Part shown: positions 36,162-45,275 of the stretch, in pieces
Layout of the letters: each line of letters opens with the position of its first letter
How positions within the stretch are numbered: position 1 is the first letter of the stretch
Assembly (NCBI GenBank): GCA_947290775.1
Contig: CAMYPM010000012.1
Span: 1-49,105, forward strand
DNA: 49,105 bases
Reading direction: 5' to 3'
DNA from: an uncultured Bacteroidales bacterium
GTDB taxonomy: Bacteria; Bacteroidota; Bacteroidia; Bacteroidales; Porphyromonadaceae
The notes under the pieces: generated by a model
What the model was told of the DNA's origin: nothing
The model's database searches: none
The model's input: only the letters and a program-made list of their open reading frames with translations
Made by a program: the position numbers and the translations under genes

Positions 36162-36195
36162 GAGAGGCGTGCCTACGGGTGCGCCTCTCTCTTTT
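36162..36195 (+). terminator. Terminator after the SusD-like gene
   Basis: GAGAGGCG (36162-36169) pairs with CGCCTCTC (36182-36189), followed by a TCTTTT stretch. Confidence 0.8.
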
Positions 36196-36313
36196 ATAGG
36201 TAAAGGGTAGCGCACAACGGTTTCTCAAAGGAACACCCATTCCGGAGCTTTGGCTTGTGCAGCGCTGAGAAAGTAAATAGCGGTTAAGTGCGTGATTATT
36301 GCTACCTTAGCAA

Positions 36314-36321
36314 TATATTTG
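36314..36321 (+). promoter_or_regulatory. -7 element TATATTTG for the dut operon
   Basis: TATATTTG matches TAnnTTTG, 30 bp upstream of the GTG start of dut. Confidence 0.5.
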
Positions 36322-36351
36322 TACCTAAGTGTATGATAAGTAAGTAAAGGG

Positions 36352-36813
36352 GTGAAAGTCAGAATACAAATAGTTAACCGCAAGCAGGGAGACGGAGCGG
36401 TCTCCTTACCGCAATATGCCTCCTTAGGAGCTGCCGGTATGGATCTATCGGCAGCTATCCCTGAAACAATCTCCTTGCAGCCGGGTGAGCGCTGCTTAGT
36501 CCCCACCGGCCTATCCATTGCACTTCCCGTGGGGTATGAAGCGCAGATAAGGCCTCGTAGCGGACTGGCACTGAAGCGCGGAATAACGGTACTCAATGCA
36601 CCCGGTACGATTGATTCGGATTATAGGGGCGAGATAGGTGTCGTTCTGATTAATCTTTCTTCAGAGCAGGTATGGATAGAGCCGGGAGAGCGTATTGCTC
36701 AAATGGTCGTGGCTCGTTATGAGCAGGTGGAGTGGGAGCCGGTCGATCAGTTGGATGCTACGGAGCGTGGCGAAGGAGGGTTTGGGCATACAGGGCGCAC
36801 GAAATTAGTATGA
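36352..36813 (+). CDS. dut: dUTP diphosphatase
   Basis: This 153-residue trimeric-type dUTPase shows all five motifs: AAGMDLSA (about 27-34), RPRSGLA (about 67-73), [17 protein letters not shown] (about 84-100), RIAQMV and the C-terminal [10 protein letters not shown]. It hydrolyses dUTP to dUMP and pyrophosphate, limiting uracil in DNA and feeding dTMP synthesis. The start is GTG, preceded by AAAGGGG; the next in-frame ATG would remove motif 1. Its stop overlaps the next gene's ATG (ATGA). Confidence 0.95.
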   Translation: MKVRIQIVNRKQGDGAVSLPQYASLGAAGMDLSAAIPETISLQPGERCLVPTGLSIALPVGYEAQIRPRSGLALKRGITVLNAPGTIDSDYRGEIGVVLINLSSEQVWIEPGERIAQMVVARYEQVEWEPVDQLDATERGEGGFGHTGRTKLV

Positions 36814-38534
36814 TAAGGCATTCTATTTCTACTCTTTTTGCTTTGTTGCTTTTCCTGCCGTCCATCGGATTGTGGGCAGCGCCTCCTCCTCTTCAAGCGG
36901 AGCCTTCTGTTCGTAGGGCGTCGGCACTTATTGAGCAGGCCTCTATATTGTCGCAAATACCTTCATCACGGGCAGAGGCCTTTCATCTATACCATATGGC
37001 TTATATCCTATCGCCAAACGGAACTGCCGCACGTGAAATGGCACTTTTGGCAAAGGAGCGTACTGCATTTCTTTATTGGATGCAAGAGTCACTACGGCTA
37101 AATCCTAACGATGAGCGTGCCGTGATTTTACTAGCTGAGGACTACCTCGATCGCAATAGTTTTAGTGAAGCTGCAGAAACCTATGAAGCCTACTTGCAGC
37201 GTAACCCGAGTGCTATACGTCTCTATCCTCGTATGGCTTATGCGTATGCCAATAGCGGCAATTTGGATAAGGCTGTAGAGGCTCTTTCGCAGTATTTGCA
37301 GCACAATAGCAATGAGGCGGAACGTATTCCGGCAGAGGATCTGCTCTTTCGCATTCTCTCTGAGCAGGGAAAGCGTGCGGAAGCTGTTGACCTGATTATG
37401 CGTAGCTACCGAAGCAGAACGACAGTTTCTCCGGAGCTTCTCTATACAACGGTTAACCGGCTATTGACATCCGGCTATTACAAAGATGCCTTAAGCTTGA
37501 TACAGGATAATAGGGCATTGGTACATGGAGATTTAGACCTGATGAGCCTCGCTACTACACTGTTGATCATGAATGGCAAGCGTAACGAAGCGCGGCAGAT
37601 GATGCTGGATATGGTCTCCAACAAAGGATTTGCAGAGGATGAGCTAATCGCCACAATAGTAAATCACATCTCCGCAGATCGCACGGATAACGGAATGATC
37701 AATGAGTTGTATCTACCGATAGGTGCAGCTTTGCAAGAGCGTTTCCCTAATTCATACAAAGTATCCGGTTTCTATTACGAAATGCTCGCCATGTTGAAGC
37801 AAGAGGAGCCGCTCTCTCGGCAATTGGAGTATATGGTGCGTACCTATCCGGATAGTACCAATGTATATCTGACACTTGCTCAGCATAGGATAGATAAAAA
37901 GGAATTCGATGAAGCCGATAGTGTGCTGGATCATCTGATCGCTCGCGATGGTAAAGAAGCTACCCCCTATTTGATTAAGTCAATGATTGAAGGTACCCAT
38001 CGGAGTAATAATGCAAACGCAATACGCGTGATTGATCAAGGCTTGCATGGTGTACCAACTACCGATAGTACAGGCAGAGCCTCTCTTTATGTGGCTAAGG
38101 GAGATTGGCTGTATGCTTCCGGCAAAGTGGACGAGGCTTTTGTTTGCTACGATGAGGCACTTAGCTTGGAGCCTAATAACGTGTATGCATTAAATAATTA
38201 TGCGTACTATCTCTCTCAAGTGGGGAGAGATATGGAAAAGGCACTCTCTATGGCGCAAAAAGCGGCTATGCTTGCTCCCGAAGATGCTAATATATTAGAC
38301 TCGTATGCCTATCTGCTCTATAGGAATGGAGACTACTTGATGGCGGGTATTTATATGCGTAAGGCAATTGATTTGAGCGAAAAGGAGCATGCAACTTTTT
38401 TTGAGCATTATGCGGAGATCCTTATAGCAGAGGAGCATTATGACGAGGCTTTGGAGTACCTCAAAAAGGCAAATGCAATAGAGCCATCCACCAAGCTTAA
38501 GGATCTGATAGAGGAGATGAAGCAGAAATTATGA
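36810..38534 (+). CDS. Exported TPR-repeat protein
   Basis: The ATG at 36810, which overlaps the dut stop, gives 574 residues beginning with a signal peptide (about 1-24). An earlier in-frame ATG at 36732 lies inside dut and is not used here. The mature part is a helical array of TPR units. Clear units are near residues 100-165 ([33 protein letters not shown]) and from about 430 to the end ([29 protein letters not shown] and [18 protein letters not shown]). It probably scaffolds envelope complexes in the periplasm. Gene order dut - TPR - DUF4292 - EnvC-like seems conserved in Bacteroidota, as I remember it. Confidence 0.85.
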   Translation: MIRHSISTLFALLLFLPSIGLWAAPPPLQAEPSVRRASALIEQASILSQIPSSRAEAFHLYHMAYILSPNGTAAREMALLAKERTAFLYWMQESLRLNPNDERAVILLAEDYLDRNSFSEAAETYEAYLQRNPSAIRLYPRMAYAYANSGNLDKAVEALSQYLQHNSNEAERIPAEDLLFRILSEQGKRAEAVDLIMRSYRSRTTVSPELLYTTVNRLLTSGYYKDALSLIQDNRALVHGDLDLMSLATTLLIMNGKRNEARQMMLDMVSNKGFAEDELIATIVNHISADRTDNGMINELYLPIGAALQERFPNSYKVSGFYYEMLAMLKQEEPLSRQLEYMVRTYPDSTNVYLTLAQHRIDKKEFDEADSVLDHLIARDGKEATPYLIKSMIEGTHRSNNANAIRVIDQGLHGVPTTDSTGRASLYVAKGDWLYASGKVDEAFVCYDEALSLEPNNVYALNNYAYYLSQVGRDMEKALSMAQKAAMLAPEDANILDSYAYLLYRNGDYLMAGIYMRKAIDLSEKEHATFFEHYAEILIAEEHYDEALEYLKKANAIEPSTKLKDLIEEMKQKL

Positions 38535-39355
38535 TAAGCAGGAGGAACATACTCGCAACTGTTAGTTTGTTGTGCTTCTTGTGGGCTATGGCCGGCTGTT
38601 CGGTCCGTAAAGCAACAAGAGAGACACATGGTGCCGCATTAGGTCTCTTAACCAAAGCAGAGGTACTGCGTTTTGTAGATGAACAAAGCATGCCTACAGA
38701 GCCTTTTGCTATGGTAGGTACCATGTCAGTTGCTACCAATGGAGGAAAGAACCTGACCGCCCGTATGGAGCTGCGTTATATACCCGATAAGGGTATGACT
38801 ATCTCTATACGACCTATCGTATTCTATGAGGCGCTTCGTGCGGGAATACGGCCTGATGGAATCACCGTAATAGACAATTACGGCAAGGGATATCTACAGA
38901 TAGGCTGGACGGAACTGGCAGAGGCATTGGGTATGCCCATTAGCTACGAACTATGGTTGCGCTTTTTCTTCGGTAGGGCCCTGAATGGTGCTGCGGGTAA
39001 TGTGGAGCTTCTTCCTGAGTATAGCTTTCAATCCTACTATAAGCCATTGCGCCTCAATGCGCTTTATCAGCTTACGGAGAGCAAACAGACTTTGCGCAAA
39101 GTGCGCTATACCTCCGGCAAGCAAGAGGCTGATTATGCGCTTACTGTGTATTACCCTGAGGCATTTGTGCCTTATGCGGGAGGAAAGGTGCCGACTTCGG
39201 TACAGTTTGATTTAGAGGGGAGCAATACGCTCCGGGGTACGCTGCAACTTACTATGGAAGCGCCTAAGCGATGCAAATCTACCCTACCTACACTTAGTAA
39301 ACCTAACGGATATACAACCATTAAATTGACAGACTTGATAAAACTCTTGTCTTAA
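38531..39355 (+). CDS. DUF4292-type lipoprotein
   Basis: This 274-residue protein has a lipobox with Cys23 (WAMAGC). The mature part is beta-rich. MVGTMSVATNGGKNLTARMELRYIPDKGMTISIRPI resembles the start of DUF4292 and LolA/LolB-like lipid-binding folds, and GMPISYELWLRFFFG matches the middle of that family as I remember it. It may shield lipids or lipoproteins in the periplasm. The ATG overlaps the TPR gene's stop by 4 nt and the EnvC-like gene starts 17 nt after its end. Confidence 0.75.
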   Translation: MISRRNILATVSLLCFLWAMAGCSVRKATRETHGAALGLLTKAEVLRFVDEQSMPTEPFAMVGTMSVATNGGKNLTARMELRYIPDKGMTISIRPIVFYEALRAGIRPDGITVIDNYGKGYLQIGWTELAEALGMPISYELWLRFFFGRALNGAAGNVELLPEYSFQSYYKPLRLNALYQLTESKQTLRKVRYTSGKQEADYALTVYYPEAFVPYAGGKVPTSVQFDLEGSNTLRGTLQLTMEAPKRCKSTLPTLSKPNGYTTIKLTDLIKLLS

Positions 39356-39372
39356 ATACATTAGATACGCTT

Positions 39373-40632
39373 ATGAAACGATTTTTTTTGCTTTCCTTGA
39401 TTTTAATGCTGGTTACGTCTACCGGTTTTGCTCAGAGTAAGAGTAAAGAGGTACAGCGACTGGAGAAAGAGCGTCAGGAAGCTCTCAAGGAGGTAGAGAA
39501 GACCGACCGCCAGCTCAAAAAGGTGAGCAACGACCGTTACAAAAAGCAGAAGGAGGTTAATCTACTCAAGAAGCAGGCCAATCAGCGCAAAAAGGCGGTT
39601 AATATATTAGACAAAGAGATAAAGGTACTGGATAAGGATATCGAAACCCTCTCCGCAGAAGCTGTCCGGCTGAAGGGTGAAGAGCTACGCAGACAAAAGT
39701 CTTATGAAGAGAGCGTAATTGCTTTGCGTCGCCGTGCGAAAAGTAACGATAGAATGCTCTTCTTGCTCTCTTCTTCAACCTTTGATGAGGGGTTGCGTCG
39801 TATGCGTTTCCTGAGCCAGTATGCTGCTGCCCATCGGGAGGCGGCTAAGCAACTGCACGATACCCGCACACAAATTGAGAGTAATAAAGATGCCATAACA
39901 AGCAACAAAGAGAAGAAGTCTGCTTTGATGGAGACTCGCTCGCAAGAGATGAAAAAGCTCTTAGCACAGCAGAAAAAGGGTAGCGGAGAGGTTAGCCAGC
40001 TCCGAGGTGAGGAAAAGAAGCTACAGCAGCAGAAAAAGAAGTACCAGCAGCGTGCAAATGCACTGAATAAGAAGATAGAGCAACGGATTGCCTATGAGAT
40101 AGCAGAAGCCGAGCGTAAGGCACGTGAGGCAGCTGCTAAGGAGAAGGGATCTCCCGGGGCAGAAGAGCGTAAGGCGGTTACCAAAGGTGGATATGCCATG
40201 ACCGCTGAAGAGAGACGATTGAGTGGTAGTTTTGCCCAAAATAAGGGTAATCTGCTGATGCCGGTTTCCGGTAGTTATACGATTGTGGCCTCCTATGGGG
40301 TGCAACAGCATAAAACAGCGAGTCGGGTTCAAACCAATAAGAGCGGTATTGATATAGCCGTTCCTAAAGGCACCGGTGCAAGAGCCGTATTTGATGGTAC
40401 TGTTTCCTCTATTTTCATGGTGGATGGCTACAATTCTTCCATAATAATCCGACATGGTAACTATCTTACGGTCTATGCAAACCTACAGTCTGTAAGCGTA
40501 CGAACCGGACAAAAGGTGAAGACCGGACAGAAAATAGGAACCGTAGCTGCGGGTGACGATGGGCGCGGGTTGTTGCACTTCCAGCTCTGGCACGAAAGAA
40601 CAAAGCAAAACCCAATGTTATGGATACGATAA
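39373..40632 (+). CDS. EnvC-like murein hydrolase activator (degenerate LytM domain)
   Basis: This 419-residue protein has a signal peptide (about 1-20). A long coiled coil follows (about 24-265) with heptads rich in Lys, Glu and Gln. The LytM/M23-like domain occupies about 295-419. The catalytic zinc residues are incomplete: the first His is replaced in NKSGIDIAVPKG, and the usual HxH reads LLHFQLW, with Leu at the first His. It is therefore probably not a peptidase but an activator of amidases at the septum, as EnvC is. It overlaps the ribF start by 13 nt. Confidence 0.85.
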   Translation: MKRFFLLSLILMLVTSTGFAQSKSKEVQRLEKERQEALKEVEKTDRQLKKVSNDRYKKQKEVNLLKKQANQRKKAVNILDKEIKVLDKDIETLSAEAVRLKGEELRRQKSYEESVIALRRRAKSNDRMLFLLSSSTFDEGLRRMRFLSQYAAAHREAAKQLHDTRTQIESNKDAITSNKEKKSALMETRSQEMKKLLAQQKKGSGEVSQLRGEEKKLQQQKKKYQQRANALNKKIEQRIAYEIAEAERKAREAAAKEKGSPGAEERKAVTKGGYAMTAEERRLSGSFAQNKGNLLMPVSGSYTIVASYGVQQHKTASRVQTNKSGIDIAVPKGTGARAVFDGTVSSIFMVDGYNSSIIIRHGNYLTVYANLQSVSVRTGQKVKTGQKIGTVAAGDDGRGLLHFQLWHERTKQNPMLWIR

Positions 40633-41594
40633 AGGTCGTGAGGGATGCATGCGGAGCCCTTCGCTTGGAGCATCCTTATGTATTTCCTAATGCTACGGCA
40701 GTGACCGTAGGTACTTTTGATGGAGTGCATCTTGGACATTTGGCCCTGTTAACCCAATTGAAGCGAGAAGCTGCGTTGCGTCATCTTCCCTCTATGGTGG
40801 TTACCTTTGATCGAAGTCCTCTTGCTACGGTGCGTCCCGGGCATCCTTATACCCGTCTAAATGATGGCGCAGAACAGCTGACCCGCCTGGAGGCAGTCGG
40901 AGTCGATATCACTGTGGTACTTCCATTTGATGGTCCACTCTCTTTGTTAGATGCGGACCAGTTTTTGGAGCAAGTGGTAGTGAAAATGTTACATGCCCAC
41001 TATATGCTTTTGGGCTATGATCACTCCTTTGGGCATGCCTCTCATTACGGCAATCAACTTAACATAGATCAATTGGCTGCTCGTCATGGCCTTACGATAC
41101 AGCGTGCTGATATGGCTTGTGATACAGAGGGTAATCCATTCAGCTCAACCCGTATTAAGCAGCTATTGGGTAGAGGAGATGTAGTCGCTGCCAATAAGTT
41201 GTTAGGCTATCGCTATCCTTTGAGCGGTATCGTGGTGTCCGGTCAGCATATAGGGCGTACTTTAGGATATCCGACTGCCAATATAGTACTGGCAGAGCAG
41301 CATAAGCTAGTGCCGCCCAATGGGGTGTATGCCGTGCATGTTCGTGTGAACGAAAGGGTTTTCCCCGGTATGCTATATATTGGTAATCGCCCAACGATAA
41401 GCAGTGAGCAGGAGCGTTCTATTGAGGTGCATTTGTTCGATTTGGATGAGGAGCTATATAATAAGTCTATTTGTATTGAATTAGAAAAGTTTGTGCGCAG
41501 GGATCAACGTTTCTCCGGACGAGAAGAATTGATTCGGGCTATTCAAGAGGATGAAAGGGTTATTCGGGAGTTATTAGGCTGTCGTAAAGTCTGA
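40620..41594 (+). CDS. ribF: Bifunctional riboflavin kinase/FAD synthetase
   Basis: This 324-residue protein has an N-terminal FAD-synthetase nucleotidyltransferase domain (about 20-185) with GTFDGVHLGH and GYDHSFGH followed by SSTRIKQLLGRGD. The C-terminal riboflavin kinase domain (about 188-320) has GRTLGYPTANI, PPNGVYAVHV and IEVHLFDLDEELY. It converts riboflavin to FMN and FAD with ATP. Its start overlaps the upstream gene by 13 nt. No FMN riboswitch is seen. A strong terminator follows. Confidence 0.95.
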   Translation: MDTIKVVRDACGALRLEHPYVFPNATAVTVGTFDGVHLGHLALLTQLKREAALRHLPSMVVTFDRSPLATVRPGHPYTRLNDGAEQLTRLEAVGVDITVVLPFDGPLSLLDADQFLEQVVVKMLHAHYMLLGYDHSFGHASHYGNQLNIDQLAARHGLTIQRADMACDTEGNPFSSTRIKQLLGRGDVVAANKLLGYRYPLSGIVVSGQHIGRTLGYPTANIVLAEQHKLVPPNGVYAVHVRVNERVFPGMLYIGNRPTISSEQERSIEVHLFDLDEELYNKSICIELEKFVRRDQRFSGREELIRAIQEDERVIRELLGCRKV

Positions 41595-41620
41595 TAGAAG
41601 AAACCTCTCTCCTATGCTAA

Positions 41621-41676
41621 AAGAAGGGGAATCCGACTGTGTAAGTGCTCAATCGGATTCACCCTTCTTGTTTTTA
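41621..41676 (+). terminator. Strong terminator after ribF
   Basis: AAGAAGGG with AATCCGA pairs with TCGGATT and CCCTTCTT across a 16-nt loop, with a small internal bulge, followed by GTTTTT. Confidence 0.88.
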
Positions 41677-41967
41677 TTAAGGCACTATTTTATCCCCTTG
41701 GTGTACGATTAGACGAAATGGTGTTGCCAAGTCGGGTATGCAAAATCACAGTTTTTGAAAAACGTGGGCTTCTGTTTTGCAAAGTGTATGTGGCAATAGC
41801 GATTTGTGGACTGTGGAAATTGCTTCTTGAGGATTGCAATAGTGAATAAAATACAAACGTTCTTGCAAGGTTATGTGAAATGCTTACTGCCTGATACAGT
41901 TTGAGTTAGGTATAAGAAAATGGCTTTAAAAGAGTCAAAATATGCATGCTATTCTATATAAAATAAT

Positions 41968-41975
41968 TATCTTTG
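41968..41975 (+). promoter_or_regulatory. -7 element TATCTTTG for the 4-hydroxybutyrate operon
   Basis: TATCTTTG matches TAnnTTTG and lies 164 bp upstream of the abfD start, implying a leader of roughly 155 nt. Confidence 0.5.
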
Positions 41976-42138
41976 TAGCGAAGGGAAAAACTACTTTCTC
42001 GGATGGCCGAGCATAGCCTCGTGCAGATGAAAAACAAAGATAAGTGAGTATAAATTAAACCAGGCGCAAATCCGGTATAGAGGAACGGCTGAGTGCGCAT
42101 AAATAGAATAATCATTAAGAGAGAAAGGAAACACAATT

Positions 42139-43620
42139 ATGATGACGAGAGATGAGTATATCGAGAGTCTAAGGAAGTTAGATCTGAAGGTGTACTTTAT
42201 GGGTGAAAGGATTAAGAATCCTGTAGACCATCCAATGATTCGCCCCTCATTGAACTCTTTGGCTATGAGCTATAAGCTCGCTGAAATGCCTGAGCACAAG
42301 GATCTGATGACGGCAAAGAGCCATCTGACAGGGCGCACAATTAATCGCTTCTGCCACATTCACCAAAGTGCTCAAGACCTCGTGAATAAGGTTAAGATGC
42401 AGCGTTTGCTGGGTCAGGAAACGGCAAGCTGCTTCCAGCGTTGCGTAGGTATGGATGCTTTTAATGCTATCTATTCTACTACCTATGAAATGGATAAGGC
42501 ACTGGGAACGGATTATTTCGAACGTTTCAAAAAGTGGCTCATCATGGTTCAGGACAAGGACCTTGTTGTGGATGGAGCTATGACCGACCCGAAGGGTGAC
42601 CGCAGTAAGGGCCCGAGCGATCAGGCTGATCCCGATATGTATCTGCATGTAGTTGAAAAACGTGCTGATGGTATTGTGGTATGCGGTGCTAAGGCTCACC
42701 AGACCGGTGCTGTTAACTCTCACGAACACCTCATCATGCCTACTTGTAGCATGAGAGAAGCTGATAAGGATTATGCAGTTTGCTTCGCTATTCAAGGTGA
42801 TGCCCCCGGTGTAAGCATGATCTATGGCCGTCAGAGCTGTGACACCCGTAAGATGGAAGCAGGAGCTGATATCGACTTGGGTAATAGCCAATTCGGTGGT
42901 CACGAAGCTTTGGTTATCTTCGACCACGTATTTGTACCCAACGAGCGCGTATTCATGTGCCAAGAATATCAATTCGCCGGTATGTTGGTAGAGCGCTTTG
43001 CAGGATATCACCGTCAGTCTTATGGTGGCTGTAAAGTAGGTGTGGGTGACGTATTGATCGGTGCTGCTGCATTGGCTGCTGATTACAATGGTGTCCCCAA
43101 GGCATCTCATATCAAGGATAAGCTCATCGAAATGATCCACTTGAATGAAACACTGTTTGCATGCGGTATCGCTTGCTCGGCAGAGGGTAAACCTACAGAG
43201 AGTGGCGCTTATCTGATTGACTTATTGCTCGCTAATGTCTGCAAGCAAAATGTGACTCGTCTTCCTTACGAGATAGCACGTCTTGCTGAAGATATAGCCG
43301 GAGGTTTGATGGTTACTATGCCGGCAGAACAAGACCTTCGTCATCCGGAGCTTGGCCCGATTGTACGCAAGTACTTGCAGGGTGCTACCGGTGCTGACAC
43401 GGAAAACCGTATGCGCGTACTTCGCTTGATTGAAAATATCACGTTAGGTACTGCTGCAGTAGGTTATCGTACAGAGTCACTTCACGGAGCAGGCTCTCCT
43501 CAGGCACAGCGTATTATGATTTCTCGTCAGGGAAATATCGCTGCTAAGAAGGAGTTGGCCCGTAAGATTGCTAAGATAGATACTTCAAAGGATCACTTCG
43601 AAGTACCTGCAAAGAAGTAA
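42139..43620 (+). CDS. abfD: 4-hydroxybutyryl-CoA dehydratase / vinylacetyl-CoA isomerase
   Basis: This 493-residue protein converts 4-hydroxybutyryl-CoA to crotonyl-CoA through a ketyl-radical mechanism using FAD and a [4Fe-4S] cluster. The cluster ligands are visible: Cys98 and Cys102 in CFQRC, His291 and Cys298 in HRQSYGGC. They are one residue offset from the Clostridium aminobutyricum enzyme as I recall it (99, 103, 292, 299). Two consecutive ATGs are present (42139 and 42142). It is the first gene of the fermentation operon, directly ahead of a NifU-domain gene that may supply its cluster. The enzyme is oxygen-sensitive in studied anaerobes, which fits an anaerobic host. Confidence 0.95.
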   Translation: MMTRDEYIESLRKLDLKVYFMGERIKNPVDHPMIRPSLNSLAMSYKLAEMPEHKDLMTAKSHLTGRTINRFCHIHQSAQDLVNKVKMQRLLGQETASCFQRCVGMDAFNAIYSTTYEMDKALGTDYFERFKKWLIMVQDKDLVVDGAMTDPKGDRSKGPSDQADPDMYLHVVEKRADGIVVCGAKAHQTGAVNSHEHLIMPTCSMREADKDYAVCFAIQGDAPGVSMIYGRQSCDTRKMEAGADIDLGNSQFGGHEALVIFDHVFVPNERVFMCQEYQFAGMLVERFAGYHRQSYGGCKVGVGDVLIGAAALAADYNGVPKASHIKDKLIEMIHLNETLFACGIACSAEGKPTESGAYLIDLLLANVCKQNVTRLPYEIARLAEDIAGGLMVTMPAEQDLRHPELGPIVRKYLQGATGADTENRMRVLRLIENITLGTAAVGYRTESLHGAGSPQAQRIMISRQGNIAAKKELARKIAKIDTSKDHFEVPAKK

Positions 43621-43626
43621 TATTCT

Positions 43627-43917
43627 GTGGAGCAACTAACTTATGAAAAGGTAGAGGAGCTACTTAAAGACAAAGTGGCTCCCTATCTTGCTTCTCATGG
43701 GGGCTCTGTCGAGTTGTTGAAGGTGACACCCGAGGGCGAGGTGCATATAAGTTTTCATGGAGCATGCGCCAATTGCCCTTCAATGGGGGATACTATTTCG
43801 CAAAGCGTAGAGAGTCGTCTTGAAGAGGCTTTCCCCGGAGAGTTCGTCAAGGTTGTGGTAGAGAATAATATAGATGACGAATTGTGGGACTTTGCGAAGA
43901 AGATATTGCGTAAGTAA
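43627..43917 (+). CDS. NifU C-terminal-domain Fe-S scaffold protein
   Basis: This 96-residue protein starts with GTG at 43627. It has the Nfu core VAPYLASHGGSVELLKVTPEGEVHI and the cluster-binding CxxC in GACANCPSMG, and ends in an extra 20-residue charged helix. It should carry or deliver a [4Fe-4S] cluster. Its position, 6 nt after abfD and 25 nt before the CoA-transferase gene, points to maturation of the AbfD cluster; this is inference from position. Confidence 0.85.
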   Translation: MEQLTYEKVEELLKDKVAPYLASHGGSVELLKVTPEGEVHISFHGACANCPSMGDTISQSVESRLEEAFPGEFVKVVVENNIDDELWDFAKKILRK

Positions 43918-43942
43918 ATAAAAAAGGAATAGGACGAAAACA

Positions 43943-45229
43943 ATGATAGACTACACGAAGAAGATAGTAACGGCCGACGAGGCTGTGCGTCAAGCCGTAC
44001 ACGATGGTGAGACGATTGTTGTGGCACATGCAGCAGGAGCACCAAAACCACTTGTAGATGCATTAGCAAGTAATTATGAACGCTTTCACAACGTGAAGCT
44101 TTTTCATTTGATTACATTGGGGGATGCACCTTATTGCGATCCTAAGATGGAGGGGCATTTTCATTTGATGGCCGGCTTCTTGGGAGGAAATACCAGAGCT
44201 TGTGTAGCAGAGCATAGAGGTGACTTTATACCTGTCTTCTTCCATCGCCTCCCTTACTATTTTCGCGAAGGGCTGATCCCATGTGATGTGGCTTTTATTC
44301 AGGTGTCAAAGCCTAATGAAGCCGGTATGTGTAGCTTTGGTGTATCTTGTGACTATACAAAGCCGGCAGCAGAAAAAGCTCGTGTGGTCGTTGCTGAGAT
44401 GAATGAGCAGATGCCCTTTATTGAGGGAGATAACTTCATCAATGTAAAGGATATCGATTATATCGTTGAAACAAATCGTCCGTTGTATGAATTGCCTCTA
44501 CCTAAAATCGGAGATGTAGAGCGTGCTATCGGAAAGAATGTAGCTGATTTGGTGGATGATGGCGCTACGTTGCAGTTGGGTATTGGTTCTATTCCCGATG
44601 CTGTGCTTAGCTTCTTAGGTGAGAAAAATGATCTCGGCCTGCATACGGAAATGTTCTCCGATGGAGCTATTCCCCTAATTGAAAAGGGAGTGATGAATGG
44701 TAAGCGTAAGCAGATAGACAATGGTCTACATACTTCTACTTTCCTAATGGGTTCAAAGAAGCTATATGACTTCGCTAACCATAACGATAGCATCAAGATT
44801 GCTCCCGTTGACTATGTGAATGATCCTATGGTGATCGGTCAGTTGGACAATATGATTAGCATCAATAGCTGTATCGAGGTGGACTTACAGGGGCAGGTCA
44901 ATAGTGAATCTATGGGGCTGACTCAATTCAGCGGAGTAGGAGGTCAAGTAGACTATGTACGTGGTGCTGCTATTTCCAAGGGAGGTAAGAGTATTATGGC
45001 TATCCCCTCTACGGCACGTAAGGGTACTGTATCTCGTATAGTAGCTAACTTTGCTCCCGGCTCTGCGATTACAACCAGCCGTAATGATGTGGATTATATT
45101 GTTACTGAATATGGTACGGCCCGCTTGGCAGGTTTGAGTCTGCGCGATCGTGCTAAGGCACTAATTGCCATTGCCCATCCTAATTTCAGAGATGAGCTGG
45201 AAGAAGAAATGAAGCGCCGTTTCTGCTAA
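43943..45229 (+). CDS. abfT: 4-hydroxybutyrate CoA-transferase
   Basis: This 428-residue protein is of the acetyl-CoA hydrolase/transferase family. Visible features are TVVAHAAGAPKPLVDAL-like N-terminal residues (as TIVVAHAAGAPKP), DATLQLGIGS-like glycine region (GATLQLGIGSIPDAV), the catalytic-type Glu in GLHTEMFSDG and the late FSGVGGQVDYVRGA. It moves CoA from acetyl-CoA or butyryl-CoA to 4-hydroxybutyrate. It lies between the NifU-domain gene and the 4-hydroxybutyrate dehydrogenase gene. Confidence 0.93.
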   Translation: MIDYTKKIVTADEAVRQAVHDGETIVVAHAAGAPKPLVDALASNYERFHNVKLFHLITLGDAPYCDPKMEGHFHLMAGFLGGNTRACVAEHRGDFIPVFFHRLPYYFREGLIPCDVAFIQVSKPNEAGMCSFGVSCDYTKPAAEKARVVVAEMNEQMPFIEGDNFINVKDIDYIVETNRPLYELPLPKIGDVERAIGKNVADLVDDGATLQLGIGSIPDAVLSFLGEKNDLGLHTEMFSDGAIPLIEKGVMNGKRKQIDNGLHTSTFLMGSKKLYDFANHNDSIKIAPVDYVNDPMVIGQLDNMISINSCIEVDLQGQVNSESMGLTQFSGVGGQVDYVRGAAISKGGKSIMAIPSTARKGTVSRIVANFAPGSAITTSRNDVDYIVTEYGTARLAGLSLRDRAKALIAIAHPNFRDELEEEMKRRFC

Positions 45230-45275
45230 TACTACGAAAAAGACAAAATAAAACTAAGACACAATATACATACAT

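Larger units (their letters stand above)
41595..42138. other. 544-bp intergenic region with long leader before abfD
   Basis: It contains the terminator at 41621-41676, then about 290 bp without features, a -7 element at 41968-41975 and a leader of about 155 nt before the fermentation operon. The leader carries GC-rich blocks (GGCCGAG...CTCGTGC around 42006-42023; GCGC near 42064 and GTGCGC near 42095) in an otherwise AT-rich context. It matches no riboswitch class I can recognise. Confidence 0.5.

Noticed and set aside
36732..36809. N-terminal extension of the TPR protein
   Set aside because: It lies inside dut in another frame; the signal peptide begins at 36810 with an ATGA overlap.
40580..40640. 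FMN riboswitch near ribF
   Set aside because: ribF starts inside the upstream gene and no conserved FMN-element sequence is seen.
42247..43140. Long open frame on the minus strand opposite abfD
   Set aside because: It is antisense to a gene with complete catalytic motifs, has no recognisable domain and follows from codon bias on the real strand.
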